64,000 bases of DNA. It comes from Clostridium lentum. GTDB taxonomy: Bacteria > Bacillota > Clostridia > Clostridiales > Clostridiaceae. Location of the stretch: positions 53,140 through 117,139 of the forward strand of contig NZ_JACOOQ010000007.1 in NCBI RefSeq assembly GCF_014287815.1. Direction: 5' to 3'. Below the pieces are notes generated by a model that was not told where the DNA came from, did not search any database, and saw only the letters and a list, made by a program, of their open reading frames with translations. A program made the translations under genes and the position numbers. This document shows positions 49,506 through 57,675 of this stretch, one piece after another. Positions within the stretch are counted from its first letter, which is position 1. Each line of letters starts with the position of its first letter.

Positions 49506-51050
49506 TTACTTATTCATAATCCTTGAAAAAAAGCTTTGCTTATAATTTATTATCTCATCAAATTTACAATCATAGCGTATTTCTTCTAATCTATTAATAA
49601 CAATCTTATTCTCCTTAATATATTTATTTATATTGAAAGATCCTGATGGATTAAAAATAACTATATCAATACCTATATTATGTAAATAGCATAATAAGAT
49701 AACCATCCATTCATTAATAGTATCTTCACCATTTAAATAAATAACTATCTTAGGTATAGAAAAAACAAAATCGAAATTATCTATTATTCTTATTATGCTT
49801 TCATTTAGATATAAAATTAATGCTAAAAGCTTTAAAGATAGCTTTTTATCAAAACTCATCTTTAATATCTTATTTTCTTTAATAAACTGATTAAACTTAT
49901 TTAATAGTAAATCTTGCAACTCTTCATTATACTTTCCTAACGTATAAACTCTACTCTTTTTTATTTCTTCCACATCAAATGTACCATCACTTAACTGACA
50001 AAACATTAATTCGAACATATCATTAGATACTGATATATCTCTAGAAATATTTCCTCCATTAAAAAACAATGTATTTGGTGCATTTAAACAATGTTTTAGT
50101 ATTTTCTGATTTTCAGCAATACTGCAATACTGTCCATCAATTTTATAAAAAATGCTTGGAACTGTAACTACCATATCTTCAACTTTAAATCCTGGTCTAA
50201 GCTTAGCTGGTTCATTCCAATAAATATATATATCCTCTAAAATAGTATCTAATAATACACTTTTAGTAAATCCTTTTCTAAACTTCCATGGTTTATACAT
50301 TCCTGTATTAGAAAATAATTCTTCATGAATACTTTTTTCAATTTGCTTTGTTACTGTTTCAACAACTTCTATTTCATGACCTCTATGAGTCTTAATATTA
50401 AAACTTTCAAGATCAGTAATGCTACTTTCCACATAACATTTACTTAAATTATCAGTATCAACCTCATTCCAGTATTCTTCTTTTAAAGGATTTAAATATA
50501 AAACATCAAATCCCATCTTATAAAGCATTATTAAAAAATATATTTCATGTTTATTTATCTTTCCATAATATATACATTTAGTATTAATGGAATTTTTATA
50601 ATCAAGATTTTTAATCCATGAATATGCCCATACTATAAGTTTAGTTATAAAATTATTTCTTATAGATTCATTAAAAAAACTTTCATTTTTTACTGATAAT
50701 TCAATTGTATACTGTAAAGCCTCTAAAAAAGCTGTATTTATTGCTAAATCATCAAAAATAACTATATCTTCATTAACTATATTAAATATATTCATAGAGT
50801 TAAGTTCATTATAAATGTATTCAATAAGCTCAATTTCACCGTTTAAAGGTATCTCACCATCAAAAATTAATGATACATTACTATTCTCATAACATTTTTT
50901 ATTTAATGTACTAAGAATATCATCATAATTTTCCTTATTACTTACACCTATAATCCTGTTAAAATATGAAGCAAACTGGCCATTTATATCTTTTCTACTG
51001 TATTTATCCATAAACATATTCTGAATTATTCTTAATAAATCAACAGTCAT
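49506..51050 (-). CDS. YceG-like protein of Ter operons
   Basis: The 514-residue protein resembles B. subtilis YceG, a family described as a putative component of a biosynthetic module in Ter stress operons. Visible segments include MYKPWKFRKGFTKS, WNEPAKLRPGFK and FNPSGSFNINKYI. No catalytic motif is certain. It is the first gene of the operon, with GAGGTGG before ATG. Assignment rests on operon context and remembered family features. Confidence 0.75.
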   Translation of the reverse strand: MTVDLLRIIQNMFMDKYSRKDINGQFASYFNRIIGVSNKENYDDILSTLNKKCYENSNVSLIFDGEIPLNGEIELIEYIYNELNSMNIFNIVNEDIVIFDDLAINTAFLEALQYTIELSVKNESFFNESIRNNFITKLIVWAYSWIKNLDYKNSINTKCIYYGKINKHEIYFLIMLYKMGFDVLYLNPLKEEYWNEVDTDNLSKCYVESSITDLESFNIKTHRGHEIEVVETVTKQIEKSIHEELFSNTGMYKPWKFRKGFTKSVLLDTILEDIYIYWNEPAKLRPGFKVEDMVVTVPSIFYKIDGQYCSIAENQKILKHCLNAPNTLFFNGGNISRDISVSNDMFELMFCQLSDGTFDVEEIKKSRVYTLGKYNEELQDLLLNKFNQFIKENKILKMSFDKKLSLKLLALILYLNESIIRIIDNFDFVFSIPKIVIYLNGEDTINEWMVILLCYLHNIGIDIVIFNPSGSFNINKYIKENKIVINRLEEIRYDCKFDEIINYKQSFFSRIMNK

Positions 51051-51131
51051 AATTCACCACCTCATAATATTATTTATGCATAATTTTTCATTTATCACTT
51101 TTATTATACATTCTTTAACAAACAAAAAAAA

Positions 51132-51164
51132 CAATAATTTACTCTATAAAAGAATTAATTATTG
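51132..51164 (-). terminator. Terminator after the 52-codon gene
   Basis: CAATAATT with AATTATTG (51132-51139 with 51157-51164) is followed on the minus strand by eight T. It separates the small genes from the Ter operon. Confidence 0.75.
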
Positions 51165-51174
51165 CTTTTTTATT

Positions 51175-51333
51175 TTAAGCTTCTTTTTCACATTTTTTAT
51201 CATTTTTTTCATACATCATCATATCGATTATTAACTTCATTTTATTTTGAGATTTGGTGAATTCATCTTCAATCTTGTTAATCGTTTCCATCTTCTTGTA
51301 ATATTTCTCTATAACCTTTTTATTACTAATCAT
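51175..51333 (-). CDS. Small charged protein, 52 residues
   Basis: A short frame begins ATG six bases after AAGGTG and ends just before a strong terminator. The product is helical and highly charged (EKYYKKMETINKIEDE, then KMKLIIDMMMYEKND). It shares the pattern EKY-x3-I-x-x-INKI-(D/E)-DE with the 45-residue product encoded next to it, so it is a paralogue. Function unknown. Too short for standard length cut-offs. Confidence 0.7.
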   Translation of the reverse strand: MISNKKVIEKYYKKMETINKIEDEFTKSQNKMKLIIDMMMYEKNDKKCEKEA

Positions 51334-51497
51334 ATCAATCACCTTCTTTAATTATATCTATTATATATTATTATCAAAAGTTTAATTATATGAATTAATT
51401 TATGTATTTAATCAAAAATTTTTACCACAACTATAATTATTTAATTCTTCACCATAACCATATATCCTTCCAAAATATTATCTAAATTTTTTATTGT

Positions 51498-51635
51498 TTA
51501 ATTTTTATCTAATTCATTAATTATATCTGCCATTAATTTTAATTTTAAATGCACTCTTGTGTCCTCATCATCTATTTTATTTATTTTATCTATCTTGGTC
51601 ATATACTTTTCCTTCATTCTCTCACTATATTCCAT
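51498..51635 (-). CDS. Small charged protein, 45 residues
   Basis: ATG at 51635 lies after AGAGGAAGG with good spacing. The product reads MKEKYMTKIDKINKIDDED then LKLKLMADIINELDKN and is a paralogue of the 52-residue protein 160 bases downstream. The shared INKI(D/E)DE core, charge pattern and individual ribosome sites support both being real. Function unknown. Confidence 0.65.
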   Translation of the reverse strand: MEYSERMKEKYMTKIDKINKIDDEDTRVHLKLKLMADIINELDKN

Positions 51636-51699
51636 AATAACCTTCCTCTCTTTTTAAGCATTTACGAATATTATTTGCCATTTGCACTAAAATTTATAC

Positions 51700-51727
51700 A
51701 CAAAAAATAAAACATACACTATGTATG
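51700..51727 (-). terminator. Terminator after the YdjM-like gene
   Basis: CATACA CTA TGTATG (51713-51727) followed on the minus strand by TTTTATTTTTT. It lies about 40 bases past the stop codon. Confidence 0.75.
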
Positions 51728-51768
51728 CTTTATCACTAACTACGTATTTCTTTTAAGAATTTATAACT

Positions 51769-52323
51769 CTACCAATCAACAGATGTTTTATTTTTACTAT
51801 TCCTACAAGGAAGCTTAAATTCAAAAAACTTAAGATTTTTTCCTCTTGGCGAAAATCTATCACATACAATATGTAATATATAACCTGTTGTAAAACCGAG
51901 AGCCAAATATTTATTACCTATTAAAAATACACTCCAGCAAAAGGATGTTGTACCTAATATTTTATGAGTAAACATTCTATGGGGAGAAAGCTTTCCAAGA
52001 ACAGTATTGACACAGAAAAAAACTAATCCCAAATAATTTTCACTAGTATATTTAAAAATATTTAATATATCATCCACACTAAGAGCTAAGCCAAAACTAT
52101 ATCCTACTACTAAAGCAACCATTAATATCATAATTATCTTATTAAATACCTGACTTGCTTTAGATTTATGAGAATCTATATCTGGCATATATGAGCCTAT
52201 AAAGCCACCGGCTATTAAAGGAACTAAATGTACTACATCGCCAATATTATTGTTCATTAAAAAACCAATACCCATGGTAGCTGTAGCGGTAGTCCCTATC
52301 ATCATGTGTTCCTTACCTTTCAT
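51769..52323 (-). CDS. Membrane-bound metal-dependent hydrolase, YdjM/DUF457 family
   Basis: The 184-residue membrane protein has the family motifs PDIDS near residue 48, HRMFTHKILGT near residue 114 and GYILHIVCDRFSPRG near residue 147, with hydrophobic helices between. The His and Asp residues would bind metal. Members are annotated as LexA-regulated or inner-membrane hydrolases; the substrate is unknown. GGAG precedes ATG. Confidence 0.87.
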   Translation of the reverse strand: MKGKEHMMIGTTATATMGIGFLMNNNIGDVVHLVPLIAGGFIGSYMPDIDSHKSKASQVFNKIIMILMVALVVGYSFGLALSVDDILNIFKYTSENYLGLVFFCVNTVLGKLSPHRMFTHKILGTTSFCWSVFLIGNKYLALGFTTGYILHIVCDRFSPRGKNLKFFEFKLPCRNSKNKTSVDW

Positions 52324-52688
52324 TTAACAACTCCATACTTTTTCTTTTTTATTTTAATTATACTATATTTTTTTCTTACTCGAAAGTATGTTCTTAATGA
52401 TTTTAAAAAAAACATGCCTTTGATATGCTCCCTTTCAGGAAATTGCCTATAAACTTAATGCTATTCTTATTGATAGTAAATATCTTATGGAATATGATAA
52501 ATATAATACTCTAGTATTCTCTAAAAAAATCTCTAATTTGATTACTAGAAAAGCTTTAGTTGCTATCTTAAATTCGCATTCTTTAATTAATCTTCTAATC
52601 TTTTTAAGATTTTTACTGGCATTGGAGTCAACCATTGACCCTCTAATACTTCTGAGTATGGAGTTTTTGCTACCATACTCATGCCTTT
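52324..52688. other. Gene-poor stretch, probable decayed sequence
   Basis: Between the YdjM-like gene and glgB there is no full-length gene. A 31-codon frame on the minus strand starts at 52682 (ATG after GAAAGG, seven bases past the glgB stop) and reads through SEVLEGQWLTPMPVKILKRLED to a stop at 52587. The sequence below it has several short overlapping frames in shifted registers on both strands. It may be a very small gene or the 5' stub of a degraded one. Confidence 0.35.
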
Positions 52689-54503
52689 CTAATCATTTAC
52701 TACTTCATAAATTATACCTGAAAAAGGCTTTAAATTAATACTCAAATTATATAAATAATTATCTTCTTTTGTTGTAGTAACATCACTTCTCATTCCCCAT
52801 GTGCTTCCACCATAAATGTCACTATCGCTATTTACTATTTCTCTCAACCTCAGCTCCTCTTCAACTTTAAATGTAAATGGAGCATATTCATTATCTGAAA
52901 AATTAAGTGCTACTATGATTCTATGATCACTACGCCCACGTTCGTATATATATACTGACTTTTCTGGTGCATTTACTTCTAGCCATTTAAAATAACTGCT
53001 ATCATATTCATTTTTATATAGAGCTTCATAATTATCATAAACTTCATTTAATCTCTTTATATATTTATTAAAAGCATAATGTAACGGCATCTTAATTAAT
53101 TGCCAATCCTGCTCTCTCTTTTCATCCCATTCTCTAAATTGTGCTATTTCATTACCCATAAAGTTAAGCTTCTTTCCTGGATGAGTATACATATACATAT
53201 ATAGTGCTCTGCATTGTTTAAATTTATCTTCATAGTCTCCCCACATCTTTTGAATGATAGTAGCTTTTCCATGAACCACCTCATCATGTGAAAAAGGTAA
53301 TAAAAATAACTCATTATAAAAATATTCCATTGAAAAAGTTAACTTGTAATAATGATTTGGTCTCTCTTTCGGTGATATCTTAAAATATTCCAATGTATCG
53401 TTCATCCAACCTAAATCCCATTTATAGTCAAAGCCTAATCCGTTATATTCTACAGGTGCAGTTACTTTAGGATATGCAGTAGAATCCTCTGCTATTATCA
53501 TAGCAGTAGGATGAAGTTTATGAAGTCCAACATTCATATTTCTAATAAAATTAATTGCACAAGAGTTTACCCCCCTTGCAGGATTTCCTTGCCAATATAT
53601 AGCTCTACTTATAGCATCCATTCTTAAACCATCAAAATGATATTCCTTAAGCCAATAATTTGCTGCTGATTGAAGAAATGAGCATACTTCTCCTCTAGAA
53701 TGAATAAAATTGCAAGTTCCCCACTCACTAGCGCCTACATCTTTATGTGGATATTCATAAAGTTCCGTACCATCAAATTTTGCTAATCCATAATCATCTA
53801 CTGCAAAATGTATTGGAACAAAATCTAATATTACGCCTACATTGGCCTTATGACATTTATCTATAAGCTCTTTAAGTTCCTTATTGGTACCATACCTTGA
53901 TGTTGGACTAAAGAATCCCGTATTTTGATATCCCCAAGAACAATCTACAGGATGTTCACATAAAGGCATTATCTCTATATGAGTAAAACCATTTTCCTTT
54001 ACATAATTTATAAGTCTATCAGCAATTTCATTATAACGATACCATCCATTATTATAAGTTTCGTCATTTTTTTTCATCCATGATCCCATATGAATCTCAT
54101 AAATATTTAATGGCTTATTATAACACTTATCTCTTTTATTCATCCACTCATCATCACTAAACTTATATTCTTCTAAATCCACTATATATGAAGCACTATT
54201 AGGTCTTAATTCCATAGCAAATCCATAAGGATCACAATGATAAACCACTTGTCCATCTCGTGTATGAATACAATACTTATACATCATACCTACACGTGCA
54301 TTTTCAGAGGTAATACTATATATTCCACTTTGATACTGTTGTTCCATTTCTTCTTCTTGCCAATCATTGAATTCGCCTACTAATGATACTTTTGCTGCAT
54401 TTGGTGCATATACTCTAAATAAAATTTTATTACCTATTTTATGTGCTCCAAAAAATTCATATGCATCAAAAGACTTACCTATATAGAAATCTTGAATATT
54501 CAT
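52689..54503 (-). CDS. glgB: 1,4-alpha-glucan branching enzyme
   Basis: The 604-residue GH13 enzyme makes alpha-1,6 branches in glycogen. An N-terminal CBM48 domain (FRVYAPNAAKVSLVGEFNDW) precedes the barrel with VILDFVPIHF, the nucleophile region GLRMDAISR, the acid EDST and the FSHDEVVHG motif. The ATG at 54503 follows GGGAGGAAT; a start five codons upstream lacks this. No other glycogen gene is beside it in the window. Confidence 0.95.
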   Translation of the reverse strand: MNIQDFYIGKSFDAYEFFGAHKIGNKILFRVYAPNAAKVSLVGEFNDWQEEEMEQQYQSGIYSITSENARVGMMYKYCIHTRDGQVVYHCDPYGFAMELRPNSASYIVDLEEYKFSDDEWMNKRDKCYNKPLNIYEIHMGSWMKKNDETYNNGWYRYNEIADRLINYVKENGFTHIEIMPLCEHPVDCSWGYQNTGFFSPTSRYGTNKELKELIDKCHKANVGVILDFVPIHFAVDDYGLAKFDGTELYEYPHKDVGASEWGTCNFIHSRGEVCSFLQSAANYWLKEYHFDGLRMDAISRAIYWQGNPARGVNSCAINFIRNMNVGLHKLHPTAMIIAEDSTAYPKVTAPVEYNGLGFDYKWDLGWMNDTLEYFKISPKERPNHYYKLTFSMEYFYNELFLLPFSHDEVVHGKATIIQKMWGDYEDKFKQCRALYMYMYTHPGKKLNFMGNEIAQFREWDEKREQDWQLIKMPLHYAFNKYIKRLNEVYDNYEALYKNEYDSSYFKWLEVNAPEKSVYIYERGRSDHRIIVALNFSDNEYAPFTFKVEEELRLREIVNSDSDIYGGSTWGMRSDVTTTKEDNYLYNLSINLKPFSGIIYEVVND

Positions 54504-54634
54504 ATTGATTCCTCCCAATTATTAAACATACTCCTTTTAACCTACTAATATCCTTCACTGGTATCTTTTTAAACTTTTCTGAAGTTATATTACTGACCTT
54601 ATAAGTCTTCTCTTATAAATCTTATTTCTACATT

Positions 54635-54657
54635 AAAAAAAGAGGCCTTTGTCCTCT
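54635..54657 (-). terminator. Terminator upstream of glgB region
   Basis: AGAGG with CCTCT (54641-54645 with 54653-54657) is followed on the minus strand by seven T. It probably served the degraded genes at 54.8-55.5 kb. Confidence 0.65.
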
Positions 54658-54781
54658 ATTCTTGCTTTCTCCTATGTATATCCATATGTACAATTCCTAT
54701 GATAAATCTTATATATTAGTTTTCCTTTCTATTATCTGAATCATTTCCACCTTTCAATTTTACCATAAAATGTATATGCAT

Positions 54782-54937
54782 TCAATAAGCCTGTTCTATA
54801 TATATTTCTAAATTATAAATTTTAAATTTCTTTTGAAATATCGGACTTGTATAATGAGCTCCTTGATCTAAATGTATAAATGAATCATCTCTAAGAAGAC
54901 TAATATTATTTTTAGTTAATATATCCACTACTTTATA
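54782..54937 (-). pseudogene. IS3-family transposase remnant
   Basis: A 51-codon frame flanked by stops reads IHLDQGAHYTSPIFQKK, the second catalytic-aspartate block of the DDE (rve) domain of IS3/IS150 transposases, usually HSDQGxHYTSxxF. The block carries S-to-L at the start, and the following SMSRRGN region is lost. No terminal repeats were recognised. It marks an old insertion event in this zone. Confidence 0.8.
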
Positions 54938-54972
54938 CTAACACAAATCCTTTAACAAACCTCACTTTGTTA

Positions 54973-55491
54973 TTATTTCATACCTGTTTCTTTATGAATA
55001 ATATCCCAAAATTCATCTTCAGTAACTATTTCTATACTAAGCTGCTTAGCTTTTTCTAATTTACTTTTTCCTGCCTCTTCCCCTATAACAAGAATATTTG
55101 TTTTTCCACTTATGCTTGTTGGAGAATCTGCCCCATATCTTATAGTTGTAGCTCTCATCTCAGCTCTACTTTTAGACATATCACCAGTAAAAACTATTTT
55201 CTTTTTATTAAATATATCCTTTATTAAATTATTTTTAGCAAACTCAATCATTTCTTTTTCTTCTGCAACTTTTTCCTTATCCTTTGCAAACTTTCTAAAA
55301 CTATTAGACTTTGCTGAGCTTTTAGTACCATCTTTTCCTTGTTTATTATCATTCTTTGAAACTGATCTTGATATACTTAAAGCACACCATCTTTCTGGCT
55401 TTATAACTTTTAATAAATCTAATAGATCCAAAACATCTTGTAATGCATTGTGTGATTGTCCTTTTTTGATATTATAATGCTCTAATAACAT
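54973..55491 (-). pseudogene. Truncated DnaQ-like exonuclease with BRCT domain
   Basis: The 172-codon frame begins inside the exonuclease domain (SHNALQDVLDLLDLL, the last DnaQ-type HxxxxD motif), continues through a basic linker and ends with a BRCT domain (KKIVFTGDMSKSRAEMR, then GKTNILVIGEEAGKSKLEKA). The N-terminal half, with the first catalytic acids, is missing and the ATG has no ribosome site. The sequence just upstream is in another frame and not recognisable. A shortened but functional BRCT protein cannot be excluded. Confidence 0.65.
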
Positions 55492-55692
55492 GTATATGAA
55501 TCTTTGTAATATAATTCCTTAATTTCATTTGCTTTTGGACTTATCATAAATTTATACCTCTATTTCAACTTTATAAAATATTAATACACTTTTGTATATT
55601 CCCATTTATCTCTACAAACACTTTTCTGATAAATAGTATTATATTAAGCTTTTTTTATATTTTAACATAGTTTAAGGGTATATAGTGATTTT

Positions 55693-55802
55693 CTGTGAAC
55701 TATTCTCCACTTATAGAAGTGGGGGCTTCTTGGTCAATATACCTAACGGTACAAGTTCACCCAAGCTTATAAGGTAGTTCCTACCTCAAGATAATACTAA
55801 AA
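55693..55802 (-). ncRNA. Probable omega (reRNA) guide RNA scaffold of TnpB
   Basis: The 110 bases after tnpB include two hairpins, AGGTAG TTC CTACCT (55772-55786) and the right-end hairpin (55707-55722). In IS605 elements this region is transcribed as the TnpB guide RNA, whose guide is the sequence just beyond the right end. Here that is AAAATCACTATATACCC on the minus strand, one arm of the flanking palindrome. Transcription and processing are inferred. Confidence 0.6.
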
Positions 55803-56876
55803 TTATATTACTAATTTTAATAAGTTTTTACTTGCATTTATATCTCTATCGTGTTTTGTACCACATTCTGGACAAGTCCACTCTCTCAATGCTAAGTTTT
55901 TTACATCAATGTTCTTATATCCACATTCTGAACATAATTGACTACTTGCATAATTAGCTGGAGCAACTACAATATTTCTTCCATACCAATCAGCCTTGTA
56001 TTCTAACATTGTTCTAAATTCACTCCATGCTACTTCGCTAATCACTTTTGATAATTTATTATTTTTAAGCATATTTTTTACTTTCAAATCTTCTATAGCT
56101 ATAGATTGGTTTTCTCTTATTAGCTTAGTAGATAATTTGTGTAAAAAATTTTTACGTTGATTAGTTATCTTCTCATGTAATTTAGCAACCTTCAATCTTG
56201 CTTTGTATCTATTGTTACTTCCCTTTTGTTTTCTTGACAAATCCTTTTGTAGTTTAATTAATCTCTTTTCTGACTTTCTTAGATATTTTGGATTTGATAC
56301 CCTGTACCCATCACTACATATTGCAAACTCTTTAAGTCCAACATCTACACCTATTTTCTTATCAACTTTAGGTAATGTTTTATTTTCAGTATCTACTAAT
56401 ATAGATATAAAATATTTATTACTTGGAGTTTTAGATACTGTGCAACTTTTTATAGTCCCAGTAAATTCTCTATGATATTTTATTTTTATCATAGTTTTTA
56501 GTTTTGGTATTTTTACATGATTATTTTCAATATATACAGTTCCTTTTTGATTATTAGTAGTATAACTATAGTAATTAGTTTTCTTGGATTTAAATTTAGG
56601 AAATCCTATAGACTTATCTCTAAAAAAATTTTTATAAGCTTTTTCTAAGTTTTGTTGAGCATTTGCTAGTGCTAATGAATCAATTTCTTTTAGCCATTCA
56701 AATTCTTTTTTATATTGTGCAGGTGTATTTTTTAACATTTCGCCAGTTTCTTTATAATACTCAATTTTATCAGCTAACATTTTATTATATATAAATCTAG
56801 TACACCCAAATGTTTTAACTAAATATTCTCTTTGTTCTAAATTAGGATATAATCTATATTTATAAGCTTTAAGCAT
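55803..56876 (-). CDS. tnpB: RNA-guided endonuclease TnpB
   Basis: The 357-residue protein has an N-terminal helix-turn-helix-like region and RuvC nuclease residues D178 (GVDVGLK), E262 (AIEDLKV) and D345 (HDRDINAS). The zinc ribbon is C315/C318/C335/C338 (CSECGY, CPECGT). All catalytic positions are present, so it is probably active. Its ATG overlaps the tnpA stop (TAATG). Confidence 0.95.
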   Translation of the reverse strand: MLKAYKYRLYPNLEQREYLVKTFGCTRFIYNKMLADKIEYYKETGEMLKNTPAQYKKEFEWLKEIDSLALANAQQNLEKAYKNFFRDKSIGFPKFKSKKTNYYSYTTNNQKGTVYIENNHVKIPKLKTMIKIKYHREFTGTIKSCTVSKTPSNKYFISILVDTENKTLPKVDKKIGVDVGLKEFAICSDGYRVSNPKYLRKSEKRLIKLQKDLSRKQKGSNNRYKARLKVAKLHEKITNQRKNFLHKLSTKLIRENQSIAIEDLKVKNMLKNNKLSKVISEVAWSEFRTMLEYKADWYGRNIVVAPANYASSQLCSECGYKNIDVKNLALREWTCPECGTKHDRDINASKNLLKLVI

Positions 56877-56941
56877 TATTTTACCCCTTGATTCTCAATG
56901 TATTTTCTCACCACTTCAATAGTTGCTCCACCAGTAGTTAA
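56876..56941 (-). pseudogene. 3' stub of tnpA (Y1 transposase)
   Basis: The last 21 codons read [18 protein letters not shown], matching the conserved C-terminal helix of IS200/IS605 TnpA (GGAxxEVxxxYIE). The preceding codon is a stop and the catalytic HUH and tyrosine motifs are absent. The deletion left the tnpA stop/tnpB start overlap in place. Confidence 0.82.
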
Positions 56942-57067
56942 TTACTATTGATTACAACATACTACTCTTGTTGACTATCGTCAAGTGCTATCCATCTCCA
57001 ACTTATAGAAGATGGGAGAATTTCGCACATTAAGGTTAAAAATCATTATATACCCATTTTTATAACT

Positions 57068-57661
57068 TTAATTTATTTTCAACAATACATTTAGCCACTG
57101 TAAGTTATTTCTTCCACCAATTGTATCTTCTGATTTATATATCTTAATTATTTCTAATTTTGGAACTGCTAATATCATTTCTTTAAATGCTTTTTCTGTA
57201 TAGCAATTAAAATATCTTCCCTTTTTATCAATATATTCACCTTTTCCATATTTAAATGACATATAAAATACTCCATTGTCTTCTAAATTAGATGATATAT
57301 TTTTTATTACATTAATTAGATATCTTTTGTTTATATGAAGCAATGAAGCACATGCCCATATTCCATGAAATTTTTCTGTTAATTGTAAGTCTTCAAATTT
57401 ATTGCAAATTACTTTTTGTCCTATAACTTTACTTGCAGCAATTGATAATTCTTTTGATCCATCAACTGCTGTAATATTGTATCCTCTTTTTATAAATTCA
57501 AGACTATCTCTTCCTGAACCACATCCTAAGTCAAGTATATGACCATCTTTAGGTATGTTTTTTAGGAAATCTTTATATAAATGGCTCATATCTATTGATA
57601 GTGTACTTTCTATATATGATTTTGAATTGTTATTGTAAAAATCTAATGTGTTATTTATCAT
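57068..57661 (-). CDS. Class I SAM-dependent methyltransferase
   Basis: The 197-residue protein carries SAM-binding motif I ILDLGCGSGRDSLEF (residues 42-56), an acidic strand-2 end in AVDGS, and ends GRNNLQWLNVLLK. It resembles small TehB-like methyltransferases. No DNA-methylase NPPY or PC motif is visible, so DNA modification is not shown. It follows mcrC by 14 bases and belongs to its operon. Function is unknown. Confidence 0.8.
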   Translation of the reverse strand: MINNTLDFYNNNSKSYIESTLSIDMSHLYKDFLKNIPKDGHILDLGCGSGRDSLEFIKRGYNITAVDGSKELSIAASKVIGQKVICNKFEDLQLTEKFHGIWACASLLHINKRYLINVIKNISSNLEDNGVFYMSFKYGKGEYIDKKGRYFNCYTEKAFKEMILAVPKLEIIKIYKSEDTIGGRNNLQWLNVLLKIN

Positions 57662-57675
57662 TTGGCTTATTTCCT

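Larger units (their letters stand above)
55693..57038 (-). mobile_element. IS200/IS605-type element, tnpA deleted, tnpB intact
   Basis: The element runs from a left end with a subterminal hairpin (about 57000-57020) through a 3' stub of tnpA, intact tnpB, and a right end with a subterminal hairpin CCACTT ATAG AAGTGG (55707-55722). The left-end hairpin shares the ACTTATAGAAG core. Exact ends are estimated from the flanking palindrome. Without TnpA it can move only if a related TnpA acts in trans. Confidence 0.8.
55676..57055. repeat. 17-bp inverted repeat flanking the IS605-type element
   Basis: GGGTATATAGTGATTTT (55676-55692) and AAAATCATTATATACCC (57039-57055) are inverted copies with one mismatch. 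They lie exactly at the two edges of the tnpB element. IS200/IS605 elements have no terminal inverted repeats, so this looks like a pre-existing palindrome split by the insertion. Confidence 0.75.

Noticed and set aside
52487..52738. An 83-codon plus-strand frame across the glgB 3' end
   Set aside because: It runs into glgB antisense, is low-complexity Leu/Ile-rich and lacks a ribosome site.
55676..57055. Terminal inverted repeats of a classical DDE insertion sequence
   Set aside because: The element encodes TnpB and a TnpA stub of the IS200/IS605 type, which lacks terminal inverted repeats; no target duplication is seen. A split target palindrome explains the repeats better.
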